A DNA stretch of 64,000 bases from [Leptolyngbya] sp. JSC-1 (GCA_000733415.1 KL662191.1:2139357-2203356), one strand, 5' to 3'; numbered from the stretch's first letter, positions 36,242 to 45,393 are shown. A program made the numbers and translations. Notes: generated by a model not told the origin, from the sequence alone.

Positions 36242-37105
36242 CTATTGACTGGCTGCTTGCACTGCTGCCAACAGCTCCTGATGGACAGATGGGGATGCGG
36301 CGATGATCAGTCCGGAGCGGCGATAGTGTTGACAGGTGGAAAGCGGGGGTAGAGCTTCACCTTCCAGCGTTGTGACCAAGCCACCTGCTTCTTTGGCCAT
36401 AAAGGCTAGAGCCGCACTGTCGATCCACTGTCCGGCTTTAAGCACCACTCCTGCGACTTCACCGCTTAACATGCCATTAATCAAGGGGACCTGCACCTGG
36501 TTGGAGTAGGAGGTGGCAATGTCGATCACCCTGTAACGGTCTGATAGGAAGGGCGTCAAATGACCCATTGCCCAGCCCAGGAAAAGGGTCGGATCGGGTT
36601 GGGAGATCTGCAACGGCTGGCAGGCGTCTAGCGGATCGTCTAAGTGACCCTGCCAACAGCCTTGGCCTCGCAGCGCATAACAGTAGGTATATTTGGCGGG
36701 AGTAATGGCGAGCACCGCTTCGTAATCATCCTGATTCAGCACGGTGAGAATAATTTGATAATTGGAGTGGCCATCGAGATAAAACTGGGTGCCATCAATC
36801 GGGTCCAACGTCACTAGGTAATCATCCTGGGGTCCCAGATCAATTGCTCGAAAGTATTTGGTGTTATAGGACTTTTCGTATTCCTCACCGTAGAAGCGAA
36901 TATTCGGAAACAGACCCAGCAACGCCACTTCTACAAAGGTCTGAATCGAAAGATCGGCATCGCTAAGGGCAGCGGCGAAAAAATTATCGGCCTGTTTAGC
37001 CGGATGGGCTACAATTTGAGCCTGGATCTGGCGAGCGTAGGCAGCAGCAACTCGCAGGTGGGGCAAAAGGGATTCCAGGATTTTGCGGGGAGTAGGCTGA
37101 GACAT
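36242..37105 (-). CDS. Inositol-monophosphatase-family phosphatase
   Basis: 287 residues from the ATG at 37105; an upstream extension to 37165 is read through heptamer-repeat DNA (KSKIQNQS) and is probably not translated. Metal-site motifs: GEEYE (about 90), LDPIDGTQFYLDG (about 120-132) and WIDSAALAFMAKEAGG near the C-terminus. Fold and metal residues fit the IMPase/SuhB/CysQ superfamily; the substrate (inositol phosphate, PAP or other) cannot be told. Flanked on both sides by heptamer repeats. Confidence 0.85.
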   Translation of the reverse strand: MSQPTPRKILESLLPHLRVAAAYARQIQAQIVAHPAKQADNFFAAALSDADLSIQTFVEVALLGLFPNIRFYGEEYEKSYNTKYFRAIDLGPQDDYLVTLDPIDGTQFYLDGHSNYQIILTVLNQDDYEAVLAITPAKYTYCYALRGQGCWQGHLDDPLDACQPLQISQPDPTLFLGWAMGHLTPFLSDRYRVIDIATSYSNQVQVPLINGMLSGEVAGVVLKAGQWIDSAALAFMAKEAGGLVTTLEGEALPPLSTCQHYRRSGLIIAASPSVHQELLAAVQAASQ

Positions 37106-37116
37106 GGTTGGAGACT

Positions 37117-37144
37117 GATTTTGGATTTTAGATTTTGGATTGAC
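37117..37144. repeat. Heptamer repeat GATTTT(G/A), 4 units
   Basis: GATTTTG, GATTTTA, GATTTTG, GATTGAC in register, directly upstream of the IMPase-family start codon. Confidence 0.75.
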
Positions 37145-37381
37145 TAGGGGCCTAGCATTTGTCAAATAAGTCTAGAGCGCAATCACTCAGTGTAAGCGTC
37201 TCGCTGCAGGCTAGATGCCCACACTGCATCTACCGTTTAATTTGGTGGCCCCACTGAATAGCGGTAATTGGAACAAAAAAAAGACACGACAAATGACTGA
37301 TTGCAACCACCATGCTATCAGGCTGCCAGAATCTTTAGCGTAGCCATGCCCACAGGGCTGCAGATTCAAAACCTATCATTC

Positions 37382-37416
37382 AAACTCTAAAATCCAAACT
37401 CCAACCTCTAAAATCT
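37382..37416. repeat. Heptamer repeat AAA(A/C)TC(C/T), 5 units
   Basis: AAACTCT, AAAATCC, AAACTCC, AACCTCT, AAAATCT in register, just beyond the stop of the STAND-kinase gene. Confidence 0.75.
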
Positions 37417-37422
37417 AACAAT

Positions 37423-40400
37423 TTATTCACACAGCGGTTTTGCATCGTTGCGTTCAACGAGTGCCAACACTGGATATTGCTCGCAGTTGTAGAGGGGCGT
37501 CAGCGGGAAGACAGTGGGAAAGGCATTGCCCAAATCGACTGGGGTGAACCGATCTAGAGCACAGGTAGTTTGATTCTGTTGATTAGCCAGACAAGTTTCT
37601 AATTCGGCTCTGTATCGCTGTGCTAGCGGATCGGTGGGCTTCAGCTCTAGCGCTTGCTTGAAGGCGTTGAGGGCGTCAGGAAAGCCGGATCGGCCTAGAA
37701 GCAAGGCGGCAAAGGCTTGGCTGAGCCAAGCTCGATAGTTCTGGGCTTGGGACTCTTTCGCTAACACTTGATCGCTAAAGATCTGGATGGCGTCCCGGTA
37801 GTTGCCGGCTCTTGCATTGAAAGAACCGTTGTTGTAAATTAAATTCACCGAGGCAGGATTGATGGTCTGGGCTTTTTCAAATAGGACATTCGCCTGTTCG
37901 TAGTCGGTTTGGGTGAGCGGGTTTTGATTAATTAAAAAAGCGAGTAGTTCGGCTAGAATCGGCCAGTCGGATGCCGACAGCGTCGCTGCATCCTGTTCTA
38001 GATATAGGTTGATGGCTTGGCGATAGGTTTCGGAATAGGTAGGATTATCTTGCAATAACTGGGTTAATCCTAGGTAGAAGAACGCTTGAGGATCGCTGCT
38101 GCGAATCTTGATCGCGGTCTGAAAGTCCTCTACAGCTCGATTCAGAATTTTGGCTGCATCAGCAGATTCGTGCTTCCATAACAGCATCAGGGCCTGACCT
38201 CGGTTTTTCAATGCCTGAGTATCGTTGGGCTGACGGGCAATTACCTGACTACAGGCTTCTAAGACGCGATTGGCCGCTACGACTAGCTGCACATCCGACT
38301 GGGCCGAGGTAATTGTCGTATTGCAGGAGGCAATTTGCTGCGCTTGTACTGAGCGGTAGTAGCTCCAAATTCCACCCAATAGCAACACCAGCACAGCTGC
38401 CAAACTGCCGAACAGCGCCGGGCGATTGGTTAGCCATGCTGAGAATGAGGGAGCTACGGTGGGCTGATTCAGGGCGCGCAGATCGTCGAGTACTTCCGTG
38501 GCGCTGAGATAGCGTTGATCCGGATCATGGCGCACCAGTTTGGTCAGAATGCGGGCGAGACCTTCACTGACGGGCACCATTGGCTGATCGGAGATGGTGA
38601 AGCGCCAAATAATTTCGCCAGTCTTGCGGTCGATGGTGAGATAGTTGGGTTGAATGCCGGTGAGGGCTTGAATTCCAATCATGCCAACCGCATAGAGGTC
38701 GCGGCTAAATTCCGATTTTTCTGGCTGTAGGACGGTGCGCTCGACCAATCCGGCTGGCGGGTAATAGCTGGGTACTCCCACTAAACGGCTGATCTGGTCT
38801 AACCGCTGTTCTAAAGGCTGCTCGAAGCGTACTGTCCTACGGCCAGAAAAATCAGCTAGTTCGGGCACCCCCTGCAGAATTCCAAAGTCGATCAACACGA
38901 GTTTGCCGTCCTGCTGGCGGCGCTTCAGGTTGGCGGGTTGCAGGTTGAGGTGGGACAGGTTTTGGCGATGGACAAATTCCAGAATTTCTAGAATATCCAT
39001 TAGCAGGTGAATCACCTGCGTTTCGCTCCAAGGCTGGTTGGGGCGGATCTCGTCGCTGAGACTGCTGCCTTCGATAAATTCTTGAACGATGTAGAACTTG
39101 CCATCTTCTTCAAAGGAGGCCAACAGTTTAGGAATTTGACCGTGACCGTTCAATTTTTCGAGCTGCTTGAAGCGGACACTCAACATCTCATAGAGTTCTG
39201 CTGATGGTTTTTTGGACAGTTCTGTTTGAGGTTCTATCGACTGTTCTGCTGACTGTAAGATCAAATCAATCTGCTTAATCACATACTGATTCTGGCTGGG
39301 TAGATCTCTGTCTTTCACCAGAAAGGTTTGAATAAACTCGGATTCTCCCAGTTTTTTGATTACTTCGTATCGCTGTCGAATCACCGGACGTTCCTTCAGG
39401 GCCGCTAGCTCATGCTCGACCCATTCCTGATGGAATACACTGGCGTAGATGCGGTTAGCTACGTTTAACTCGCCCGCCTGATTTTCCACCAGTCCCAGGT
39501 TAATCAGCGTTCGCAGTTCAGCACTATCGTCAGCAATCACCGCTTCTTGACGCAAAATCTTTTGGTAGAGACGCAATAGCTCCAGACATTTTTCGTCGCT
39601 CAACAGCGTATCTCGTAGCAGCCGCAGCGGTTCAGCCGAGACTTGGGTTTCCCAGTATTGAATTAGGCGCGTTTGCACCAAATGCTCGACCCAGCCCGCC
39701 TCGCTGCCTGCCGGGATCCGCGCTTCTGACTCTGAGATCAAAAGCTGACAAAGCTGTTCGGTCAACGCTGGTTGGGAGCCAGCCCAGGCTTGAATTTCCT
39801 GCATCAACCCCGCCGGATTTTGGGCGATTTGGGTCAGTTCGGGGGCGAAGCGGGTGAGGATTTTGGCGACTTCACTTTTGGCCTGCTGCGACAGTAACTC
39901 TGCTGTTTCGCGCGTCATGCGTTCGGCCATCATTTGGCTATGGGTGAGAAATCGCTGATCGTGTTCGCCCAATTCCTTATCCTCCGCCCAAGCCAGCGCA
40001 TCTAGCAGTGCCCTACCCCGCAACAGCCGTGACTCATCTTTGCAGCCAGAGGCATACCAAGCCTGTATGGCTTCGGCATAGGGCCGTAGATCGGCGAGTG
40101 CCTCTTGCACCCACTGTTCGTTAAACACAGCGCGGTAGATCGGATTATAGACGGTGAGCTGGCCTGCCTGCTTGACCACTAGTCCAGATAACCGCAGTTC
40201 GCTTTGTTCGCGGCTTTCATCGGCTGGAATTGCTCCTAGGCGCAAAATTTGTTGATAGAGTCGCAGTAAGCGGCCCAGAAATGGTTTGTCTTTTTCGCGA
40301 ATTCGCCGAGAAATGGTTTTGAGATGATCTGGGTTATCCTGCGATTCCCAGTTATCGATCACATAGGTTTGCACCAATGTTTCAATTGCGGCGGTTTCTG

Positions 40401-41202
40401 TTCCGGCAGCAATCGGGTCCGATGATTTGGCTTGGGTATCGACTAGAAGCCGACAGAGCTTTTGGGTCAGAAACGGTTGTCCTCCAGTCCAGCGCAAAAT
40501 TTCGGCCAGCACCTGTTCCGGCTGCGCGGCGATTCCTTCTAGACCATCACTCAGGGGCTGTACCTCGTTGAGCTGAAAGCCATGTAGCTCGATGGCCCGT
40601 CCCAGGTTAAAGGGCGTGCGATCCCGGTCGGCAATCAGATCGGACGGTGTTGCGACGCCAATCAGCACAAAGGTCAAACGGCGGTAGGCTGGCTTTTGGG
40701 GCCGCTGGTTATAGCAGGCGCGGATAAAGGCAAAGAAATCATCTGTGGGAAAGCCCAAGCTGAGGACGCTGTCAATTTCGTCAATTACGATCAGCACCGG
40801 CTGCTCGATCTGGGCCAGCAGCACCGTGTCGATGAATTCGCCTAAGCGGGCCAGCGGCGTCAACATGCGGCGTTCTTGCCACCAGGTAACCAAATGGCAG
40901 TCCAGCCCCAAACTAACCGCTAGATGATGGGCCAGCGTCGCATACCACTGGTCAGCACTCACCTGCTGCGCCCCAATTTGAGTCAGGTCGATCAGCGCAC
41001 AGGCATAGCCTTCGGCCTCTAACCGTTTGCGCGTCCGCACTTCCAGGCTCGATTTTCCCATCTGGCGTGAGTTCAGCACATAGCAAAACTCGCCGGCTTT
41101 CAGCGCCTGATACAGATCCCGGTCTGCTTGACGCACTACGTAGCTGGGGGCATCCGCTGGTAGGGTAGCTCCAACGCGGTATTCGTAGGGGGGAGTGGGC
41201 AT
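37423..41202 (-). CDS. STAND 'AAA-like' ATPase fused to a pseudokinase-like domain, TM and TPRs
   Basis: 1259 residues from the ATG at 41202 (a TTG at 41286 would add 28). AAA-like ATPase about 10-375: Walker A region NSRQMGKSSL, Walker B LIVIDEID, GGQPFLTQKLC sensor region, winged helix. The sensor/winged-helix part is then repeated (about 440-605) without a second P-loop. A protein-kinase fold follows (about 612-912): YVIKQI keeps the ATP Lys and LIDFG the Mg Asp, but the catalytic HRD is HLN, so the base Asp is replaced. TM about 929-949, then TPR-like repeats to the end. Likely a signalling or conflict-system ATPase; partner is the gene upstream (95 bases). Confidence 0.8.
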   Translation of the reverse strand: MPTPPYEYRVGATLPADAPSYVVRQADRDLYQALKAGEFCYVLNSRQMGKSSLEVRTRKRLEAEGYACALIDLTQIGAQQVSADQWYATLAHHLAVSLGLDCHLVTWWQERRMLTPLARLGEFIDTVLLAQIEQPVLIVIDEIDSVLSLGFPTDDFFAFIRACYNQRPQKPAYRRLTFVLIGVATPSDLIADRDRTPFNLGRAIELHGFQLNEVQPLSDGLEGIAAQPEQVLAEILRWTGGQPFLTQKLCRLLVDTQAKSSDPIAAGTETAAIETLVQTYVIDNWESQDNPDHLKTISRRIREKDKPFLGRLLRLYQQILRLGAIPADESREQSELRLSGLVVKQAGQLTVYNPIYRAVFNEQWVQEALADLRPYAEAIQAWYASGCKDESRLLRGRALLDALAWAEDKELGEHDQRFLTHSQMMAERMTRETAELLSQQAKSEVAKILTRFAPELTQIAQNPAGLMQEIQAWAGSQPALTEQLCQLLISESEARIPAGSEAGWVEHLVQTRLIQYWETQVSAEPLRLLRDTLLSDEKCLELLRLYQKILRQEAVIADDSAELRTLINLGLVENQAGELNVANRIYASVFHQEWVEHELAALKERPVIRQRYEVIKKLGESEFIQTFLVKDRDLPSQNQYVIKQIDLILQSAEQSIEPQTELSKKPSAELYEMLSVRFKQLEKLNGHGQIPKLLASFEEDGKFYIVQEFIEGSSLSDEIRPNQPWSETQVIHLLMDILEILEFVHRQNLSHLNLQPANLKRRQQDGKLVLIDFGILQGVPELADFSGRRTVRFEQPLEQRLDQISRLVGVPSYYPPAGLVERTVLQPEKSEFSRDLYAVGMIGIQALTGIQPNYLTIDRKTGEIIWRFTISDQPMVPVSEGLARILTKLVRHDPDQRYLSATEVLDDLRALNQPTVAPSFSAWLTNRPALFGSLAAVLVLLLGGIWSYYRSVQAQQIASCNTTITSAQSDVQLVVAANRVLEACSQVIARQPNDTQALKNRGQALMLLWKHESADAAKILNRAVEDFQTAIKIRSSDPQAFFYLGLTQLLQDNPTYSETYRQAINLYLEQDAATLSASDWPILAELLAFLINQNPLTQTDYEQANVLFEKAQTINPASVNLIYNNGSFNARAGNYRDAIQIFSDQVLAKESQAQNYRAWLSQAFAALLLGRSGFPDALNAFKQALELKPTDPLAQRYRAELETCLANQQNQTTCALDRFTPVDLGNAFPTVFPLTPLYNCEQYPVLALVERNDAKPLCE

Positions 41203-41232
41203 GAGTGGGGAGTTTTGAGGTAGGGGAAGTAG

Positions 41233-41297
41233 GGGCAAAGCATTTGCTGATAGATCTGTGTATTTGCGTTCTAGGCTGTTTGGCAAATGCTTTGCCC
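41233..41297. repeat. 15-bp perfect inverted repeat between the two STAND genes
   Basis: GGGCAAAGCATTTGC (41233-41247) and its exact reverse complement (41283-41297) separated by 35 bases. The outer arm begins at the base after the upstream gene's stop codon. Could be a cruciform, an attenuating RNA stem, or a dispersed palindromic repeat. Confidence 0.8.
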
Positions 41298-42710
41298 TTA
41301 CATGGGGAGGACGTTGAGGAAGTACTGGCGGTAGAGGAGGCAGCGTGGCTTGATGAAGTTGCCTTCTAGGTGAACTAGGCCCATGCTTTGCAGTTTGAAG
41401 GCGTGGGCGGGTTTGACTTGAATGGGTTTGGTGGCCATGACTACGTCGCGAAAGACTTGGATCAATTCTGGGGATTGTTCTAGATGGCTGAGCTGCTGCC
41501 GCAGATGGTTGCTGTAAATGCTGGCTTCGGTCGGGGCCGTTTGCAAAAACTCCTCTAAACTGACGGATTGGCGCTGCATTTGTTCCAATCCGAGCTGAAG
41601 CAGGTAAGGATGACCGCCGATTAAATGGGTAAGCTGCTCGACTTCGGCAGTACTCCAGGAGAAACCATAGCGCTGTACCAAATCCTGCACCTGTTCCAGG
41701 CTGAATTCGGGTAAATCCACCAGAACCCCGACCCCCGCCAGGGGAGAGGCATTGATGTCGAGAGCACCATAGATTTCGGTCGCGTGGACGATGATTAACC
41801 GCAGTTTCTGCCAGACGGGGCTGTGGCGATCGCTGCGGCGCGGCAAGTCATGCCAGTTGCGCAAGAGTTTGCAGAAGTCGGCGGCAATTTCTTCGTGCTC
41901 AAACACCAGATCGGTATTGTCGAGGGCGAGCACCAGCGGTTGGTTTAACGAACTGAGCAGATAATCCTGAAAGTAGAAAGTCGCGTTGTAGCTGCCGGAA
42001 AAAATATCTTGCCATACCTGATCGATGGAATGACTGACGCCCAGTTCGCGGCTGACAACGGCACAAAACCATTTCAAAAAGGTGTTGAGGTCAGAGAACA
42101 CGGCCCGATCGGCAAGCTGAAAGCTGAGGCAGACGGTTTGATACCCCTGTTGGCTGGCCTGCCAGAGCAATCGGGTTAGGAGGGTGGTTTTGCCCATATG
42201 CTGGGGAGCTTTGATCCGCACTAGGCCACCCGCAGTCTCAATGGTTTGGCTACAGGTGTCTTCCAGAATCGGTCGCTCGATGTAGAGGCTAAAGTCCGGT
42301 TCGGTTGGATCAGACGGGCACGATTCTAGCTGGAGGGCTGGAGCAGCATCGACTACAACGGGCGCTGCCGCTAGGGGTGAGGCTGGAGATGGTGCTGGGA
42401 TAGGGGCGGCTGCCGGAAGGATGGTTACAGCAGTTGCTTCCGCCTGTTTAGTGGCCTGTGGGTCGTACCACTGGTTCCACTCCTGCGCATCAACAATATC
42501 AATCGGTTCTAGCTCTAAAGCGCTAACAATGTCGCGCACCGAATTGCGGTCCACCCGATCCCGACGAATCAGGCGTTTGAGCGTATCCGGAGCCACATTA
42601 GCAGCGCGTGCTAGGGCTTCTAGCGTCAAGCCCCGTTTGCGTCGCTCAATTTCTAATCGTTCAATGCCCGCTAGCGTTGCCTGGACGCTGCGGCTGCGGC
42701 GTTTGTTCAT
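41298..42710 (-). CDS. HTH-domain STAND 'AAA-like' ATPase
   Basis: 470 residues from the ATG at 42710; upstream in-frame sequence is made of a 12-bp repeat (IRATIRA). N-terminal helix-turn-helix about 15-80 (RGLTLEALARAANVAPDTLKRLI), an Ala/Pro-rich linker ~100-130, then an AAA-like ATPase with Walker A IKAPQHMGKTTLL, Walker B PLVLALDNTDLV, the GGHPYLLQLGLEQM region and a short winged-helix end. The HTH may bind DNA or act as a protein-interaction module. First gene of a two-gene operon with the pseudokinase fusion. Confidence 0.8.
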   Translation of the reverse strand: MNKRRSRSVQATLAGIERLEIERRKRGLTLEALARAANVAPDTLKRLIRRDRVDRNSVRDIVSALELEPIDIVDAQEWNQWYDPQATKQAEATAVTILPAAAPIPAPSPASPLAAAPVVVDAAPALQLESCPSDPTEPDFSLYIERPILEDTCSQTIETAGGLVRIKAPQHMGKTTLLTRLLWQASQQGYQTVCLSFQLADRAVFSDLNTFLKWFCAVVSRELGVSHSIDQVWQDIFSGSYNATFYFQDYLLSSLNQPLVLALDNTDLVFEHEEIAADFCKLLRNWHDLPRRSDRHSPVWQKLRLIIVHATEIYGALDINASPLAGVGVLVDLPEFSLEQVQDLVQRYGFSWSTAEVEQLTHLIGGHPYLLQLGLEQMQRQSVSLEEFLQTAPTEASIYSNHLRQQLSHLEQSPELIQVFRDVVMATKPIQVKPAHAFKLQSMGLVHLEGNFIKPRCLLYRQYFLNVLPM

Positions 42711-42718
42711 AGGTATTG

Positions 42719-42754
42719 CCCTGATGGTGGCCCTGATGGTGGCCTTAATGGTGG
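42719..42754. repeat. 12-bp tandem repeat, 3 units
   Basis: CCCTGATGGTGG twice and CCTTAATGGTGG, just upstream of the HTH-STAND start codon. Confidence 0.8.
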
Positions 42755-42860
42755 ATTGACGTATGCTTCTCACGTCAATTGTCAAAAATTTAGAACTCGT
42801 TGGTCAGCAGTTTGGTTGAAAAGCGATCCGGCAATTTGGATGATTTCACTAAACGCGGTT

Positions 42861-42954
42861 GAACTGCCCCGTACTGCCCCGTACTGCCCCTATCCGAATT
42901 AGCTCTGAGTTCCGTATTCTGAATCTCAACGGAATTTACCTCAACGGAATTTAC
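42861..42954. repeat. Two short tandem repeats upstream of the first lysozyme-like gene
   Basis: 42861-42890: (G/GT)ACTGCCCC-type 10-mers, three units. 42925-42954: CTCAACGGAATTTAC, two exact units. Confidence 0.8.
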
Positions 42955-42984
42955 CTAAATTGTCTTTTCTTTGCATCACCGCCT

Positions 42985-43773
42985 ATGTTGTCTAACATTT
43001 TAAGGATTGTTCCAACTGCTCGTACCGAGAAGAACCAGCCGCAGGCATTGCCAAAGCACCAGTTCTTTGCCGCTTGTCCAGATGCGCATACTGTTACAAC
43101 TCATACTGTCACAGCAGTTGCACCGCAGCAAAGCCAATCTGAGCTATACGGTCATACCGCTGATGAGTTATACGGTCAAAACTCCAGCGATTATAGCGTG
43201 CAGCTCTCGCCGCCTCTGGTGACTCTACGTCCTCTTCACCAAGATTTTACCCAATCTCCTGGTTCTACCCCTGCTGTTACAAAGCCAGCCAGCTCTCTGC
43301 CGCCACATTCTCCTGTGCCGTTGCTTGAGCGCATCAATGATTGGGTCAACCACTGGTTAGATGGAACTGCCGATGACCCAGCCGAGCCAGGAAGGGCAAA
43401 CAGCACCCATCGAGCCATTGGATCGACCTGGCTAACCAAACCCCGCATTAACCAGCAAGGACTAGGACTGCTGCGCCAATTTGAACCGCTGCCATCCTAC
43501 TCAGAACAAACGATTCGAGAAATTGAGCAGGCAGTTCTGCGCCAGGTTAAGGTGCCGCTGACGGCCAACCAATTTTCGGCACTTGTTTCACTGACGTACA
43601 GTTTGGGCGAAGCCAACCTCAGACGCTCAACCTTGCTGAAGTATCTCAATACAGGTCGCTATCAAGCTGCGGCTCGTGAATTTGATCGTTGGGTTTATGT
43701 TGGCCCTAACCGTAAGCCGGATTTGGTGGTGCGGCGAGCTGCTGAGAGAAAACTGTTTCTACAAAGCGATTAG
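42985..43773 (+). CDS. GH24 lysozyme-like protein lacking the catalytic hairpin
   Basis: 262 residues from the ATG at 42985; a longer frame to 42859 runs through tandem repeats. N-terminal ~150 residues are Ser/Pro/Thr/Gln-rich and unstructured. The C-terminal ~105 residues are the second lobe of a T4-type lysozyme: LRQFEPLP (general-acid Glu position), then straight to IREIEQAVLRQVKVPLTANQFSALVSLTYSLG, STLLKYLNTGRYQAAAREFDRWV and VVRRAAERKLFL. The beta-hairpin that carries the Asp and Thr of the active site (normally ~35-40 residues with GYGHT) is absent. Probably a non-catalytic murein-binding protein. Paralogue of the next gene. Confidence 0.7.
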   Translation: MLSNILRIVPTARTEKNQPQALPKHQFFAACPDAHTVTTHTVTAVAPQQSQSELYGHTADELYGQNSSDYSVQLSPPLVTLRPLHQDFTQSPGSTPAVTKPASSLPPHSPVPLLERINDWVNHWLDGTADDPAEPGRANSTHRAIGSTWLTKPRINQQGLGLLRQFEPLPSYSEQTIREIEQAVLRQVKVPLTANQFSALVSLTYSLGEANLRRSTLLKYLNTGRYQAAAREFDRWVYVGPNRKPDLVVRRAAERKLFLQSD

Positions 43774-43888
43774 CGGGAATTGCTTAATTTATTCGGGTTG
43801 ATTACCTCGTTTTTTCGTTGATTCAATCTACGCCGAGTCGCGAATCACTTGTAGAACTATGAAACGCTCAGGAGGAGGAAAAACTCCA

Positions 43889-44506
43889 ATGAAATCTAGC
43901 AAATTGACCAAGGCCAAACCGACTCAAGCCCAAGCACATTGGAATAGCGATCCCCTAGAACAAGCACTCCTCAGCACCCCAATCGGACTGATGGAACAGA
44001 TGTCGGCCTCTTTGCTAGCCGTTGTTCTTAGTGGCATTAACCGCTTGAGTCACTGGTTTATTGGACAGAAGATTAAGCTAGAGAAAGTCAACATGCTTGA
44101 CCGTTGTCCTCGTATCGATTCAATTGCTTTACCGATTAGGGTCGGAGCCAATGCTCGAACGAATCCCTACGGCATCGACATCATCAAACGCTTTGAAGGG
44201 TTCCCCCCCGATGTGGAACCAGACGTGAGAGAAGCAGAGCAGACGGTAAAACGATTAGTTAATGTGCCGCTGACCTCGAATCAGTTTTCTGCACTCGTTT
44301 CCTTCACCTACAACTTGGGTGAAACTACCTTCCAGCAGTCTGATTTGTTGAGGCATCTGAATGCAGGGCGCTACAGAGCTGCAGCCAAAGAATTTGATCG
44401 CTGGGTTTACATTGGCTCTAGTCGGTTCGCCAAATTGGTAGCCCGACGAGTCGCAGAGCGAGGACTATTTTTGCGAGACGATCGGGTAAATCATTGTGGA
44501 CAATAA
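43889..44506 (+). CDS. GH24 lysozyme-like protein lacking the catalytic hairpin, paralogue
   Basis: 205 residues from the ATG at 43889, which has AGGAGGAGG ten bases upstream; the ATG at 43859 precedes that site. Residues ~55-75 are hydrophobic (SASLLAVVLSGINRLSHWFIG). C-terminal lysozyme lobe: IIKRFEGFPPDVEPDVREAE, VPLTSNQFSALVSFTYNLG, LLRHLNAGRYRAAAKEFDRWV, RRVAERGLFL. As in the neighbour, the residues between FEG and the second lobe are deleted, removing the catalytic Asp/Thr strand. Both genes carry the same deletion, so it predates their duplication. Confidence 0.7.
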   Translation: MKSSKLTKAKPTQAQAHWNSDPLEQALLSTPIGLMEQMSASLLAVVLSGINRLSHWFIGQKIKLEKVNMLDRCPRIDSIALPIRVGANARTNPYGIDIIKRFEGFPPDVEPDVREAEQTVKRLVNVPLTSNQFSALVSFTYNLGETTFQQSDLLRHLNAGRYRAAAKEFDRWVYIGSSRFAKLVARRVAERGLFLRDDRVNHCGQ

Positions 44507-44584
44507 AGAAGGGTTGAGAGAATTAGATCCGGATTGGACAGAAATAGGGCACCGATAGTCAGTTTGCGATAGTCGGTTTACTGC

Positions 44585-44640
44585 GGGTTTACTGTGAGGT
44601 TACTGCGAGGTTACTGCGAGGTTACTGCGAGGTTACTGTG
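44585..44640. repeat. 11-bp tandem repeat, about 5 units
   Basis: GGTTACTGCGA repeated four to five times after the second lysozyme-like gene, running into the hairpin at 44641. Confidence 0.85.
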
Positions 44641-44662
44641 GCGGGCATCTAGCCCGCTTTTG
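44641..44662 (+). terminator. GC hairpin with T-stretch
   Basis: GCGGGC-ATCTA-GCCCGC (44641-44657) followed by TTTTG. Terminator-like for the lysozyme-like genes. Same stem and T-tail as 32643-32666, and both follow a tandem-repeat array. Confidence 0.6.
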
Positions 44663-44732
44663 TGTATTCAGTTATATTAGTAGCGTTGGCTATATTGTAA
44701 AATATGCACTCATGCGCTTTGTGAGGCATCCT

Positions 44733-44966
44733 ATGTCTGAGAGAATCCAACGAACTGTTCACCAAACTCTGATCAATGCACTGACGATCTTGGCGAAACA
44801 GGGGGATGAGCGAGCAGCCGAGGCGCTGCAAGAAGTTCAGGCTACCGACTATGAGATTATCGAGAATGAACCCGACGAGCACGTCGAGATGATTTTGAAA
44901 TACTCTGATGGCACCTATCTAGTCACAGAGCAAGGGGCAAGCTTTTTCCCAGCTCAAGAACAATGA
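44733..44966 (+). CDS. Small protein, unknown
   Basis: 77 residues from the ATG at 44733 (an ATG at 44712 is possible). Amphipathic helix about 3-35 (RIQRTVHQTLINALTILAKQG) then a beta-rich acidic half (YEIIENEPDEHVEMILKYSDGTYLV). No motif recognised. The regular composition suggests a real gene, possibly an antitoxin-like or regulator-like small protein; no partner is seen. Confidence 0.5.
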   Translation: MSERIQRTVHQTLINALTILAKQGDERAAEALQEVQATDYEIIENEPDEHVEMILKYSDGTYLVTEQGASFFPAQEQ

Positions 44967-45393
44967 TCTGACTACCAAGTCTGACTACCAAGATCTGACT
45001 ACCAAAATTCCATTCTAGTCAGACCTCCACGCTCAACAGGTACATCAGTAACAGATGCAACGGATAGAATCAGAATGATGCAGTAAATTGGCGATTAGTT
45101 AACAATCCAGTCACTCATCTCCTATTTCTAGATGACCAGATGATTTTTGAGACCAGATAATTTTTGATCTGATTTGCTGACTTCATCAACCAATCTTCGC
45201 TTTTCTGGACCATCCCCTGTCAACGACCCAAAACCATTGTTTTTCCATCAGTTATGACAAACTTTGCCGATATCAATCAAGATATATTGACATTGGCTAT
45301 AAAACTTGAGACAAATTTTAGAATGTCAAGTATACACAATTGGTCAAATTAGCAATAGAATAATCTCAAGTAATTTACTCTCAGTATCTAAAA
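44967..45393. other. Intergenic region
   Basis: 427 bases. Starts with three 13-14-bp repeats TCTGACTACCAAG (44967-45005). The rest is AT-rich with promoter-like runs near 45290-45370. No RNA family or gene recognised. Confidence 0.4.

Larger units (their letters stand above)
37106..37422. other. Intergenic region with repeat debris
   Basis: 317 bases with two heptamer arrays (37117-37144 and 37382-37416) and a degraded copy of the GCGGGC-type hairpin near 37200-37220. No gene seen. Confidence 0.5.

Noticed and set aside
42985..44506. Active phage endolysin pair
   Set aside because: The catalytic Asp/Thr strand is missing in both, and no holin or phage genes are near.
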